A stretch of DNA of 64,000 bases from Cellulomonas marina (GCF_900111925.1 NZ_FOKA01000004.1:186001-250000), one strand, 5' to 3'; counted from the stretch's first letter, positions 16,333-25,422 are shown. Numbers and translations are program-made. The notes: generated by a model from the sequence alone, not told the origin.

Positions 16333-17637
16333 TCAGGGCGAGGTGACCGACCACCGCCCGGCCGCGAGGTCGACCAGCCGCGGCAGGACGACGTCCCCGG
16401 CGACCCGCAGCCCGTCGTGCAGGTGCTCGTTCGTGACCCAGACCTGCGTCGCCCCGACCCGGGCGGCCGTGCCCAGGGCGAGGTCGAGGTCGACGTAGGG
16501 GTCGTCGACGTACTGGACCGCCGCGACCGGCACGTCGTTGCGCGCCAACCGGTCGAGGTCGTACAGCGCCGGCCACTCCGTCCGCGCCGCCAGCAGCTCC
16601 GCCGCCCCGCGGAAGGGCCGCAGGGCGCGCACCTCGTCGAGCATCCACGGGAAGACCGCCTCCCCGGTCAGGCCCAGCGGCCGGGCGCCCTCGTCGAGAC
16701 CGGGGTGGCGCTCCCGCTCGGCCTGCGCGGCCCAGCCCGGTGCGCGCGTGCCCTGGTGGTAGATGGTCTCCTGCAGGACCGCGTACAGCGGGTTCCCGAC
16801 GAGGCCCGTCGCCGCCCCGACGGCCGCCAGGAACGCGTCGCCGGGCACGCCGTCGTCGTCGGCACCGATCGTGTCGAGCAGCCAGTGCAGCGCGTCGACC
16901 CCGGTGCTCATGCCCAGCCCCGACCCGAGCGTCTGCAGCCGGCGCACGGTGAGCACGTCGCCGTCCGGCAGCCGCACGTCGCCGACGGCCAACCGGTCCG
17001 CCAGTGCGTCCAGCATCGCCACGTCCTGCGGGTACCGGCGCGCGAACGCCCGCACCCGGGCGGCCTGCCGCGGGAAGGTCCGCGTGTAGACCTCCTCCGC
17101 CGTCGCCGTCAGGCCCGGCAGCCCGCCCGTGACGTAGCACGCGGTGAGGGCCTCGGGGTGCCGGGACAGGTAGGTGAGCGTGACGAACCCGCCGTACGAC
17201 TGCCCGAGCGTGGCCCAGCGGCGCCCGCCGTAGACGCGGTGCCGCAGCGCCTCCGCGTCGGCGACGACCGCGTCGGCACGCAGGCACGCCAGGTGGTCCG
17301 CCAGCGCCTGCGCCGACGGGAACCGGGCCGCGACCCGGGCGTCCACCGGCGACGACCGACCGGTCCCGCGCTGGTCGAGCAGCACGACGCGGTGCGTGCG
17401 CAGCGCGGTCGTCCACCACCCGCTGCCGAGCGGCCGCGGGCTCGCCCCGCCCGGACCGCCCTGCAGGAAGAGCAGCAGCGGCAGGTCCTCGGCGTCGCGG
17501 GCGGGGTCGACGAGCTCGCGCGCGAAGACCTCGAGCGTGCCGAGACGGTCCGGTGCGTCGTGGTCGACGGGCACCGTCAGCCGGTGCTCGCGCACCCGCA
17601 CCGGCGGCACGTCGTACTCCTCCCCCGACGGCGTCAT
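16333..17637 (-). CDS. Alpha/beta-hydrolase, proline iminopeptidase-type (S33)
   Basis: A 434-aa cytosolic hydrolase. The oxyanion-hole motif LQGGPGG (58-64), DQRGTGRS (88-95) and nucleophile elbow GQSYGG (S147) are those of S33 proline iminopeptidases, which release N-terminal proline from peptides. The C-terminus has YVDDPYVD and VTNEHLHDG, supplying the likely Asp and His of the triad. Length fits the longer S33 subgroup with an extended cap. The ATG at 17637 begins just before the conserved part; the frame upstream to 17739 is Arg/His-rich and unlike the family. Transcribed alone, from an ~800-bp gene-free region. Confidence 0.88.
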   Translation of the reverse strand: MTPSGEEYDVPPVRVREHRLTVPVDHDAPDRLGTLEVFARELVDPARDAEDLPLLLFLQGGPGGASPRPLGSGWWTTALRTHRVVLLDQRGTGRSSPVDARVAARFPSAQALADHLACLRADAVVADAEALRHRVYGGRRWATLGQSYGGFVTLTYLSRHPEALTACYVTGGLPGLTATAEEVYTRTFPRQAARVRAFARRYPQDVAMLDALADRLAVGDVRLPDGDVLTVRRLQTLGSGLGMSTGVDALHWLLDTIGADDDGVPGDAFLAAVGAATGLVGNPLYAVLQETIYHQGTRAPGWAAQAERERHPGLDEGARPLGLTGEAVFPWMLDEVRALRPFRGAAELLAARTEWPALYDLDRLARNDVPVAAVQYVDDPYVDLDLALGTAARVGATQVWVTNEHLHDGLRVAGDVVLPRLVDLAAGRWSVTSP

Positions 17638-18443
17638 CCGCGGACGCCTTCGTCGGCGCCCGCACCTGGGGGTGTCTCCCGAGCAGCGCCACCCGCGCCC
17701 GCGGGGGCACCGCCCGTGCTCGTCGTGCTCGTCATGCACCCATCACACCCGCTGCGCCCGGCGCAGCGCACCCCGTCGAGTCCTGGCGCCGCCGGCGTTC
17801 CGCTCGTGAGGACCTCCGTCGTGCGCGCTAAACATTCCTCGAGAGTTCATCGGCGACGCACGAACAATGTCGTCCGGGCACGACGGAGAGCGCCCGGGGA
17901 AGAGGCGCTGAGCATTTCCGATAGACGTCGCGAGTGTCGGTCTCGGGTCGAGGATTCGCTCCCCGCGCTGGCGCCGGCGACGGGCGAGGCGCCGCGCCGC
18001 AGGGGGCCGGGCGCGGGGCGGGTCAGGACGCGGGTGGCCGCCCGTGGGATGGACGGCGTGAGGGCTCGGCTGAAGGTCGGCAGGTCGTGGCTCGGCTGGA
18101 CGTCGTGCCTGCTCGCAGCGCTCCCGACGTGCTCGGGCGACCGTGTGGGTGGATGCACCAGGACTCTCCGTTCTCGACCAGCGTCGCACGTCACCGCCCC
18201 GGTGCAACTCGGGCGACGTCCCCACAGGAGCGCCGGCCGGACGTGTGGCCGGACATGTCGCCGCACGCGCGGCCCACGCGCACGGGTCCTCGACGGAACG
18301 GGACCGGCCGTCGGCGACGGTCGTCGGACCGCCGTGGCAGCCGGCGGTCGTGACATCTCGGGTCGCGGTGCCCGAAATGCCGTCGTAACGTCGTCGGCAA
18401 GCACCACCGCACCACGACCACGATCCCGAACCCGAGGAGCGAC
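17638..18443. other. Gene-free stretch of about 800 bp
   Basis: No frame here looks coding: all long frames are Arg/Pro/Ser-rich shadows without domains. It is visibly AT-richer around 17828-17870 and 17912-17950 than the flanks, which would suit promoters for the S33 gene (minus) and the DUF2382 gene (plus). A short AGCGCC/GGCGCT inverted repeat lies near 17889-17910. A small RNA or a short unannotated gene cannot be excluded. Confidence 0.5.
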
Positions 18444-19277
18444 ATGATTGCCACGAGCGAGATCCAGAACCTCATGACGTCCGGCGCCACCGTCGTCGGC
18501 ACCGACGGGGACAAGATCGGCAAGCTGGGCCAGGTCTTCCTGGACGACCAGACCGGCGAGCCCCAGTGGATCACCGTCTCGACGGGCTTCTTCGGCACCA
18601 GCGAGTCCTTCATCCCGCTGGACCAGGCCAACGTCAGCGGCGACCAGATCGTCGTGCCGTTCGACAAGGACAAGGTCAAGGGCGCGCCGCGCATCGACGC
18701 GGACGGCCACCTGTCCGAGGCCGAGGAGGACGAGCTCTACACGTACTACGGCGTCGGCGGCACCTCGGCCGGCTACGGCACCGCGGACTACGCGACGACG
18801 GGCACCGCCGGCTACGGCACGACGGGGACCTCGGACCTCGACGCCGCCGGCACGGTGGGCCACGACACCAGCGGCCCGACGACGGACGACGCCATGACCC
18901 GTTCGGAGGAGCGCCTCAACGTGGGCACCGAGCGCGTCGCCACCGGCCGCGCCCGCCTGCGCAAGTACATCGTCTCGGAGCAGCAGAACGTCACCGTGCC
19001 GGTCTCGCGCGAGGAGGTCCGCCTCGAGCGCGAGCCGATCACCGACGCCAACGTCGGCGACGCGCTCGCCGGCCCGGACCTGTCGGAGGAGGAGCACGAG
19101 GTCGTCCTCACCGAGGAGCGTGCCGTCGTGACCAAGGAGACCGTCCCGGTCGAGCGCGTGCGCCTCGACAAGGACGTCGTCACCGACACCGAGACGGTGA
19201 ACGAGACCACGCGCAAGGAGCAGATCGAGCTCGAGGGCGACGCGTCCACGGGCACCACGGGCACCCGCGGGATCTGA
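18444..19277 (+). CDS. PRC-barrel and DUF2382 (YsnF/AvaK-type) stress protein
   Basis: A 277-aa soluble protein. The N-terminal PRC-barrel (about 1-95) begins with GATVVGTDGDKIGKLGQVF, as in other stress-linked PRC proteins. A Gly/Tyr/Thr-rich linker with GYGT repeats (about 100-150) follows, then a DUF2382 domain (about 155-265) rich in Glu, Arg and Val with REEVRLEREPI and VERVRLDKDVV strands. Homologues are commonly induced by desiccation, osmotic or general stress, but the biochemical role is not established. The ATG at 18444 has GAGGAG six bases upstream. The strong hairpin at 19301 follows. Confidence 0.9.
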   Translation: MIATSEIQNLMTSGATVVGTDGDKIGKLGQVFLDDQTGEPQWITVSTGFFGTSESFIPLDQANVSGDQIVVPFDKDKVKGAPRIDADGHLSEAEEDELYTYYGVGGTSAGYGTADYATTGTAGYGTTGTSDLDAAGTVGHDTSGPTTDDAMTRSEERLNVGTERVATGRARLRKYIVSEQQNVTVPVSREEVRLEREPITDANVGDALAGPDLSEEEHEVVLTEERAVVTKETVPVERVRLDKDVVTDTETVNETTRKEQIELEGDASTGTTGTRGI

Positions 19278-19300
19278 TCCGCAGCACCCCTGCACCACCG

Positions 19301-19332
19301 ACGGGGCCGCACCCACCCGGGTGCGGCCCCGT
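19301..19332 (+). terminator. Rho-independent-type terminator of the DUF2382 gene
   Basis: A perfect 14-bp stem (19301-19314 with 19319-19332) around a 4-nt loop, 24 bp after the stop at 19277, with a GTCGTCGTCC tail and no U-run. Confidence 0.8.
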
Positions 19333-19497
19333 CGTCGTCCCACCTCCGGCCCGGTCCCCTCGGCGACAGCGCGACCCGGTGGTCTCGCCGCATCGCCGGC
19401 GCCGCCCTCCCTCGCCCTCTTGCCCCGGGCCCGACCGCGGTGCTGGGGTTGGCATGGCGGCTCGTGACCCGGGGTCGCCTCGACGAGGGGCGCTCTG

Positions 19498-21057
19498 GTG
19501 CGGTCGCTGCGGATCCTGCTGGCGCTGGTGCTGACCGCGGTCGGCGCCGTCGTCGTCCTGCGGCCGTCGGCACCCGACGACCGCACCGGCGTCGGCTCGG
19601 CGGTGCTCGCGTCCACGTTCCCGCCGCAGTACGCGATGGGCCGACCTCGCGCCGCGGACGGCGTGCCCATGGCCGCCACCGTGCGCGACAGCACCTGGGA
19701 CCTCGCCGTGGGCGGTCCTGACCCATGGACCCTCTCGATCACGCCCCCGGTCGGCCGCGACGTCGAGGTCGGTCGGTACGCCGGTGTGGGCACCGTGCCG
19801 ACCGCCGGTCGCGCGGGCGCTCGGCTCGTCGTCGACGACCAGGAGGTGCCGTTCGCGGGCGACCTCGACGTGCTCGCCTGGGACGTCGACCCGGCAGGAC
19901 GCCTCGTGCGGTGGGACGTGGTCCTGCGCACCCCCGACACCACCACGGTCGGCGCGTTCTTCGGCCAGCAGCGCGCCGGCCCGGCAGGCCCGCAGGCGGA
20001 GCGCGCCGACGCCGAGGAGCACGCGGCGGCGTCCCCCGTGAGCCTGGCCGGCACGCACCTGCACTGGCCGTCGACCCCCGTCGGGTCGGTGCCCGTGGTC
20101 GCCCCCGAGCTCGTCCGCAACGTCTCGTCGGCACCCGTGGCCCTCGGCGCGGCGACCCTCACCGGACCGCACCGCGACGACTGGCAGGTCACCGAGGACG
20201 GGTGCTCCGGACGCGTCCTCCCGGCCGGCGGGACGTGCGTGCTCCTGCTCGGCTTCTCCCCGACCACGGCAGGCCCCCGCACCGCCGCGCTCACGGTCAC
20301 GGCCCCGACGGGACCCGTCACGGCCGACCTGGCCGGCGAGGCCCCGCCCGGCGTCACGACCCTCGTCGTCACCCGGGACGACGGCCTGGGCCAGGGCCGC
20401 CTGCACCGCTGGGTCGAGGGCGGCACGACGGCCCTGGTCGCCCGGCGCCCCGCGCCCGGCGTGGTCGCCTTCAGCACCGGCTCCCCCTACCGGCTGTCGC
20501 CGGAGGCCGGTGCCGCGACGCTGACCGTCGGCGGCGGCCGCCCGCGCCTCGGGCCGTCGCACACCGGGACCGACCTCACCCAGCGGTGGGCCCGGGTGAC
20601 GCTGGACGGCCGCGGCTGGCCGCTCGTCGTCGGGCGGCAGACGGTCCGGCGGTTCGACGTCGACCGTGCCGGGACGGTGCTCGCCGCGGACCTCGACGTC
20701 GTCCTGCACGACCCCGCCGCCCCGCACCGCACCCTGCACGCGCAGCTCCGGTTCCGGGACCGCGACGACCTGCGCGCGCCGGCGCCACCCACGGGCCTGA
20801 CCCTCGTCGAGGTCGGCGGCACCCGCACGGTCACCTGGGCGCCCTCGGCGTCCGGCGACCTCGCCGCCACCGTCGCGCGGCTCGTCCCCGGCGACGGCGA
20901 CGACGCCGCCCCGACGAGCGGCCTGCCCCTCGCGGCCGGTCGCACGCCGTCCACGGTGCTGCCCGCGCTCCCCGCCGACGAGCAGTGGACGGTCGTCGTC
21001 TTCGCCGTCGACACCGCCGGCAACGTCAGCCCCGGCTCCCGCCTCCCGGTCGGCTGA
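19498..21057 (+). CDS. Secreted multi-domain beta-sandwich protein, function unknown
   Basis: A 519-aa protein starting with a GTG and a clear signal peptide/anchor (MRSLRILLALVLTAVGAVVVL). The middle (about 185-285) resembles a choice-of-anchor/ASH-like Ig domain: FSPTTAGPRTAALTVTAPTG preceded by LPAGGTCVLLLGF. The C-terminal part (about 430-519) resembles a fibronectin type III-like module (PPTGLTLVEVGGTRTVTWAPS). No catalytic residues were recognised. It may bind or present ligands at the cell surface. No Shine-Dalgarno is obvious at the GTG. It is a single gene, followed 68 bp later by a small Thr-rich protein gene. Confidence 0.75.
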   Translation: MRSLRILLALVLTAVGAVVVLRPSAPDDRTGVGSAVLASTFPPQYAMGRPRAADGVPMAATVRDSTWDLAVGGPDPWTLSITPPVGRDVEVGRYAGVGTVPTAGRAGARLVVDDQEVPFAGDLDVLAWDVDPAGRLVRWDVVLRTPDTTTVGAFFGQQRAGPAGPQAERADAEEHAAASPVSLAGTHLHWPSTPVGSVPVVAPELVRNVSSAPVALGAATLTGPHRDDWQVTEDGCSGRVLPAGGTCVLLLGFSPTTAGPRTAALTVTAPTGPVTADLAGEAPPGVTTLVVTRDDGLGQGRLHRWVEGGTTALVARRPAPGVVAFSTGSPYRLSPEAGAATLTVGGGRPRLGPSHTGTDLTQRWARVTLDGRGWPLVVGRQTVRRFDVDRAGTVLAADLDVVLHDPAAPHRTLHAQLRFRDRDDLRAPAPPTGLTLVEVGGTRTVTWAPSASGDLAATVARLVPGDGDDAAPTSGLPLAAGRTPSTVLPALPADEQWTVVVFAVDTAGNVSPGSRLPVG

Positions 21058-21125
21058 CGACGCCTCCTGGCCCTCGGCCACCCACGCACGGGGTCGTGAG
21101 CCGGTCGTGGTGGCACCATCGACGC

Positions 21126-21494
21126 ATGGCGCACGCGGCGGGATCCCCCACGGACTGGACCAGCGGCGAGCGCGTGTTCGCACCGCCGTCCGGCACGCTC
21201 GACCCCGCCTGGCTCGTGCCGGCCGTCCTCGAGCGGGTGCCCGCGGCGACGCCGCAGGACGCGCTGGCGGCGCTCACCTCGGCGTGGCGGTCGGCCCGCG
21301 CACGCCACCCCGGCACGACGACGAGCACGACGACGAGCACGGCGACGACGAGCACGGCGACGACGAGCACGACGACGACGAGCACGACGACCGGCGCCAC
21401 CGCCGGCGACACCGCCGACGAACTCGCCCGGGCAGCGAGGGACGTGGTGGCGGCCGCGCTCGACCAGTTCGCCGTGCCACCGGGGCGTGGCTGA
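21126..21494 (+). CDS. Small hypothetical protein with Thr/Ser repeat tract
   Basis: A 122-aa protein. An ordered N-terminal part (about 1-60; TLDPAWLVPAVLERVPAATP then LAALTSAWRSARARH) is followed by a 26-residue Thr/Ser/Ala tract encoded by imperfect 12-15-nt repeats, then a short helix ending VAAALDQFAVPPGRG. The family is not recognised. The stop overlaps the next start (TGATG), so it is translationally coupled to the broken MOSC gene. The Thr-rich tract is probably a flexible linker. Confidence 0.55.
   Translation: MAHAAGSPTDWTSGERVFAPPSGTLDPAWLVPAVLERVPAATPQDALAALTSAWRSARARHPGTTTSTTTSTATTSTATTSTTTTSTTTGATAGDTADELARAARDVVAAALDQFAVPPGRG
21315..21391 (+). repeat. Coding tandem repeat, 12-15-nt units
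   Basis: About five imperfect copies of an ACGACGACGAGC-type unit (some with an ACGGCG insertion) encode TTTS/TATTS repeats inside the small hypothetical protein. The length may vary between strains by slippage. Confidence 0.8.
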
Positions 21495-22069
21495 TGCCGG
21501 AGGAGACCTCGGCCACCACCTCGTCGACCACCGCCGCCACCACCGCGTCCACCACCGTGGGACGACCGGTGACGACGACCACCGCGCGGATCGAGCAGCT
21601 GCTCGTCTCCCCCGTGCACCGGTACGAGGGCCGACCCTCCGACGGCCCGGCACCCGGCACGTCCGACGAGCTCGTCGACGGGTAGGTCCGGGCCGGGCTG
21701 GGCCTCGTCGGGGACCGGTACTTCGGCCACCGCGCGCACCGCGACGCCGCCGTCACCCTCATCGCCGCCGAGCACCTCCCACCGGGGACCGGGCTGGCCG
21801 AGGTCCGGCGCAACGTCCTGGTGCGCGGCCTCGCCGTGGACGACCTCGTCGGCTCGGTCGTCGTCCTCGACTCCGGCGACGGCCCCGTCCGCCTCGACGT
21901 CCGTCGCCCGGCCCGTCCGTGCGCCTGGATGGACGTCGTCGTCGGCCCCGGGGCCTTCCGCGCGATGCGGCGCACGGGCGGCGTCCGCTGCGTCCCCCTC
22001 GACGACGGCGTCCTGCGCACCGGCCACGTCACCGTCACCGTCCTGACGCCCGCGCCCTCGGAGCCCTGA
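21494..22069 (+). pseudogene. MOSC-domain protein interrupted by one in-frame amber codon
   Basis: Reading from the ATG at 21494, the frame encodes a Thr-rich leader and then a MOSC-type start (IEQLLVSPVHRYEGRPSDG). It hits TAG at 21683-21685 and continues in the same frame as VRAGLGLVGDRYFGHRAHRD, with RPARPCAWMD (the conserved Cys of MOSC proteins) and a normal end at 22069. Nothing is inserted or deleted, so a single substitution explains the stop. MOSC proteins bind molybdenum cofactor or handle sulfur and nitrogen-oxide compounds. Either the gene is inactive, the amber is read through, or the base is a sequencing error. No good restart codon follows the stop. Confidence 0.75.
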
Positions 22070-22310
22070 CGCCCCGCCCCGGCACTGCGGTGCAGGGGCC
22101 ACGGGGCCCGCCGACCCCCGGCACCCCGCCGCCCGACCTTGAGCCGGCACAGCCCTTTCACCCCGCCGTTCACCCGTTCGGCCGCAGCCACCCGCACGGA
22201 CGGGCGACATGATCGTCGCGCACCACACGGACCGGTGACGGCCCGCGCGGTGCACGCACGACGCCCGGCCGACCAGGGCCGGGACGACGACGACGTCCAG
22301 GGGGCACACC

Positions 22311-22925
22311 ATGACGACTCGTACGCACCTCCGCAGCAGCACCGGCGCCACCGCCGCCCGCCGCACCCGCCGCACCGCCCGCCGCACCGCCGCGGCCGGC
22401 CTCGCCGCCGGTCTCCTCCTCGGCCTCGCACCCGTCGCGGCGCAGGCGGCCCCGTCCGCGGGGACGTCCTCCGGATCGTCCGCGGCCGCCACGCCGCTGA
22501 CGACGCACGGCTCGCTCGCCCAGGACGGCTTCGCCGGCCCGCGCCCGGTCACCTCCGTCACCATCCGACGCGACCTCACGGACGAGTACGACGTCGAGTG
22601 GAACGGCTACGTCGCCGACGCCAAGGTCCGCGTCCGCTGCACGCCCCAGGACGGCACGTTCGTCGCGGTCGACCTCCGCGTCGGCTCCGCCGCGGCCGTC
22701 GTGGACGCCCACACGTGGCCCGGCACGGTCGTCGCCTGCACCGGCCGCACCCAGACCGTCACCGTGCGCGTGTGGTCCCGCCTCCCCGGCGGGTACCACG
22801 GCGACGCCCTCGTCGCAGGCACCTACGCGGCCAGCGCCACGATGACCCGCTACGACGGCTACGACCCTTTCAGCGGCCCCTCCGAGGTCCTCGCGCAGGT
22901 GCGCACGACGGCGCGCATGTCCTGA
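22311..22925 (+). CDS. Secreted hypothetical protein
   Basis: A 204-aa protein with a twin-Arg-containing, Arg-rich n-region, a hydrophobic core (LAAGLLLGLAPVAAQA) and a probable cleavage site at AQA/AP. The mature part is beta-rich, with two Cys residues that could form a disulfide (VRCTPQ and VVACTG), and no catalytic motif. The ATG at 22311 follows CAGGGGG. It is preceded by a 240-bp non-coding gap after the broken MOSC gene. The family is not recognised. Confidence 0.7.
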   Translation: MTTRTHLRSSTGATAARRTRRTARRTAAAGLAAGLLLGLAPVAAQAAPSAGTSSGSSAAATPLTTHGSLAQDGFAGPRPVTSVTIRRDLTDEYDVEWNGYVADAKVRVRCTPQDGTFVAVDLRVGSAAAVVDAHTWPGTVVACTGRTQTVTVRVWSRLPGGYHGDALVAGTYAASATMTRYDGYDPFSGPSEVLAQVRTTARMS

Positions 22926-22958
22926 CGGCCTTGCGCGCGCGCCTCCTATGCTCGCCGC

Positions 22959-23351
22959 GTGGGCGAGGACTGGGTGGAGCACCGACGCACCGGCGACCGC
23001 GAGCTGCTCGGGTGGATCCGGCCCGAGGGCGACGAGGTCGTCGCCGTCGACCGGCTCGGCCGCGACCTCACCGCCCCCACGGGCTGGTCCGAGGCCGAGG
23101 AGGCCCTGGACGCCCGCGGGCTGGGGTGGCTCGCGGGGGTCTGGGAGCTCCGGCGCGACGACGGCCGCGTCGAGCGCGTGCGTCTGACCGAGGTCGGCAC
23201 CGACCGCGTCGTGGTCTCCACGGACGACCACGGCGCGGTCGACGTGCCGACGCGCCGCACCGTCCTGCCCCTCCCGGCGCCGCCGTCCCTGCGTCCCTTC
23301 ACCGGCGACGCCCAGGTCGTGGACGCGCTCGGCCGGCACGCCCATGACTGA
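22959..23351 (+). CDS. Conserved-looking hypothetical protein, 130 aa
   Basis: A small acidic cytosolic protein starting at a GTG, with WVEHRRTGDRELLGWIRPEGD at the N-terminus and a mainly beta predicted layout. Its end overlaps the start of the intact MOSC gene by 8 nt, so the two form a coupled pair. I do not recognise the family. Coupling suggests a role with the MOSC protein, but this is only inference from position. Confidence 0.65.
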   Translation: MGEDWVEHRRTGDRELLGWIRPEGDEVVAVDRLGRDLTAPTGWSEAEEALDARGLGWLAGVWELRRDDGRVERVRLTEVGTDRVVVSTDDHGAVDVPTRRTVLPLPAPPSLRPFTGDAQVVDALGRHAHD

Positions 23352-23892
23352 GCGCGCGACCGTCGTCGCCGTCAGCCGGTCCGCCCGGCACGGCTTCAGC
23401 AAGCCCACGACGGGCAGCATCGACCTCGTCGAGGGCTGGGGCGTCGAGGGCGACGCGCACGCCGGCGTGACGGTCCAGCACCGGCACGACAAGCGTTACC
23501 ACCCCGAGCGCCCCAACCTCCGCCAGGTGCACCTCCTGGCCCAGGAGCTGCTCGCCGAGGTCGCCGCCGAGGGCTGGGCCGTCGACCCGGGCGGGCTCGG
23601 CGAGAACGTGACCACCCGCGGCGTCGACCTCCTGGCCCTGCCCACGGGCACGGTGCTGCACCTCGGCGGCACGGCGGCGGTCCGGCTGACCGGTCTGCGG
23701 TCCCCCTGCCGGCAGATCGACGGCCTCGCGCCCGGCCTCATGGCGCGCCTCGTCGGACGCGACGCGGACGGGGGCGTGGTCCGCCGCGCCGGTGTGATGG
23801 CGGTGGTCGTCGCCGGCGGCCCCGTGCAGGCGGACGACACGATCGTCGTCGAGCGCCCGCCCGGGACCCCCGTGCCGCTCGGACCCGTCTGA
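23344..23892 (+). CDS. MOSC-domain protein
   Basis: A 182-aa single-domain MOSC protein. The typical features are present: the start VVAVSRSARHGFSKP, EGDAHAG (the GDAHAG signature), RQVHLLAQELL, LGENVTTRGVDLLALPTGT and the RSPCRQID cysteine motif. MOSC domains are used in molybdenum-cofactor-dependent sulfur transfer or N-hydroxylated compound reduction, and many single-domain forms remain uncharacterised. It overlaps the upstream 130-aa gene by 8 nt. A second, broken MOSC gene lies 1.3 kb upstream and is of a different subgroup. Confidence 0.9.
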   Translation: MTERATVVAVSRSARHGFSKPTTGSIDLVEGWGVEGDAHAGVTVQHRHDKRYHPERPNLRQVHLLAQELLAEVAAEGWAVDPGGLGENVTTRGVDLLALPTGTVLHLGGTAAVRLTGLRSPCRQIDGLAPGLMARLVGRDADGGVVRRAGVMAVVVAGGPVQADDTIVVERPPGTPVPLGPV

Positions 23893-23921
23893 CAGCCGCG
23901 CCCGCCGCCCGACGAGCGCGA

Positions 23922-23956
23922 CGCCGCGACGAGCGGGGTCCCCGACGAGCGCGGCG
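23922..23956. terminator. Hairpin between convergent genes
   Basis: Outer stem CGCCGCG/CGCGGCG and inner GGGG/CCCC, separated by a symmetric internal loop, lie in the 68-bp gap between stops at 23892 and 23961. A likely shared terminator, less regular than the others in the window. Confidence 0.5.
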
Positions 23957-23960
23957 GCCC

Positions 23961-25235
23961 TCAGCCCCCCGCCGCCGCCTGCACCGGGTCGAGCTGCACC
24001 TGCAACGCCGTGAGGTCCGCGGCCAGCGCCTCGACGCGCGCCCGCTCGGCCGCCGTCGCCGCCTCCGCCGCCTCCAGGGCCGCGAGGCGCGGCGGCAGCG
24101 CGGCGTCGTCGCGTGCGAGCAGATCCGCCGCGGTGGCGAGCGTGTCCTCGGCCGGCGCCATCGGCAGCTCCGTGCCGTCCCACCACGTCCAGGACAGCAG
24201 CAGCCCGTCCCGCTCGGCCGCTCCCATCGCCGCCACCTCCGCGGACTTCGCGGTCCAGGCCTCGCGGTACACGTCGCGCGACGCCGCGTCCCGCTCGTAC
24301 AGCGCCCGCGCCTGCGCGTCCGCGCCCTCCCGTGCGACGAGGGCGTCCGACGCCGAGCGGATCTCCGCGGCCGTCGCGTCCAACGCCCCGCGCCACGCCG
24401 CGTGCACCCCGACGAGCGCGGCCCGGTCCTCGACGAACCGCCCCCAGGCCGCCTCGAGCGCGGGGTCGAGGCCGCCCTCGCGCCACGCCTGCATGCCGAG
24501 GTAGGCGAACAGCTCCGTCGGCCGGCTCTCGGGACGGTCCCCGACCGAGCCGGCGAGCTGCGCGTGCAGGCGGTCCTCCGCCGGCACGGCGGCGAGCGCC
24601 GCCTCCAGCAGCGGCACCAGGCGCGCACGCTCCTCGTCGCCGAGCCGTTCCCAGCCCGCGTGCAGCGTCTCGTGGGCAGCGGTCTCGACGACGGACCCCC
24701 GCAGCCGCTCGTCCGCCGGCCGGTACAGCACGATCGAGTCCTGCGCGCCGCGCTGGTAGCAGCCGACCGCCACCCCGCTCGGGGCCCCGGGATCCGCGCC
24801 CGGATCCGTCCCGGTGCCGTCGCTGCGCCGCCCGACGAAGGTCGCCGCGTCCAGCAGCTCCGGTCGCGCGGCGACGAACAGCTCGCGCCCCTCGGTCGAC
24901 AGGTGCGCCTCGTCGGCCAGCGCCGCGACCTCCGCGGAGGGCGCGGGGACCGCGACGGCCCCCGTCGGCACCAGGTCCTCGACGAGGTCCCGCACCGCGC
25001 CCGACGGCAGCGCCTGGACGAGCCCGTCCGTGCCGGCGCCACCCGCGCCGGTGAGCCACACCGCCGCCCCCAGCGCCCCCGCGGCGACGACGAGTCCCGC
25101 CATCGCGCCCGCCCCGCGACGCCGACGAGGCCGCCCGGGACCACCCGTGGCCGCGCCTGTGACGGGGTCTGCCGACCACACGTCGGCGCCCGTCGTGGGC
25201 GGGGACGACGGGTGGGGCGGCAGCACGGTCACCAT
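23961..25235 (-). CDS. Membrane-anchored protein with an HExxH (zincin-like) motif
   Basis: A 424-aa protein. A Pro-rich cytosolic N-terminus and an RRRR stop signal precede a single TM helix (about 45-63), so the bulk is extracellular. At 186-193, AAHETLHA gives an HExxH zinc-protease motif (H188, E189, H192) within a helix, followed about 15-60 residues later by several acidic candidates for a third ligand. The C-terminus (about 365-420) is a strongly helical, Ala/Glu-rich, coiled-coil-like region. I do not recognise the family. A cell-surface metallopeptidase is plausible but unproven. The ATG at 25235 follows a short unpaired region divergent from the DHFR-like gene. No lipobox is present. 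Confidence 0.7.
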   Translation of the reverse strand: MVTVLPPHPSSPPTTGADVWSADPVTGAATGGPGRPRRRRGAGAMAGLVVAAGALGAAVWLTGAGGAGTDGLVQALPSGAVRDLVEDLVPTGAVAVPAPSAEVAALADEAHLSTEGRELFVAARPELLDAATFVGRRSDGTGTDPGADPGAPSGVAVGCYQRGAQDSIVLYRPADERLRGSVVETAAHETLHAGWERLGDEERARLVPLLEAALAAVPAEDRLHAQLAGSVGDRPESRPTELFAYLGMQAWREGGLDPALEAAWGRFVEDRAALVGVHAAWRGALDATAAEIRSASDALVAREGADAQARALYERDAASRDVYREAWTAKSAEVAAMGAAERDGLLLSWTWWDGTELPMAPAEDTLATAADLLARDDAALPPRLAALEAAEAATAAERARVEALAADLTALQVQLDPVQAAAGG

Positions 25236-25422
25236 CAGATCATCGGCCGGGTGCCGGAGGGTGTGACCGCAGCGGGTGAAGCCTGGCGCGGGACCACCCG
25301 TCCGCGCGCTGCGACGCGGGCCCACGAGCCCCACCGACGGCCGATGACTCCGGGCCCGTCTCCGGGTCTGCACCCCTGAAGCACCCGCACCCGGCGGACG
25401 CGACCGTCCGAGGAGGACCTGC

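Noticed and set aside
17847..20477. A minus-strand frame over the DUF2382 region
   Set aside because: It is Ser/Thr/Arg-rich with no domain, and overlaps a gene with a good ribosome site and terminator.
21315..21391. Possible CRISPR or regulatory repeat array
   Set aside because: Units are 12-15 nt, without spacers, and lie in a coding frame giving TTTS repeats.
22139..23347. A 400-codon plus-strand frame across three small genes
   Set aside because: Arg/Pro/His-rich shadow of the secreted protein and the 130-aa gene.
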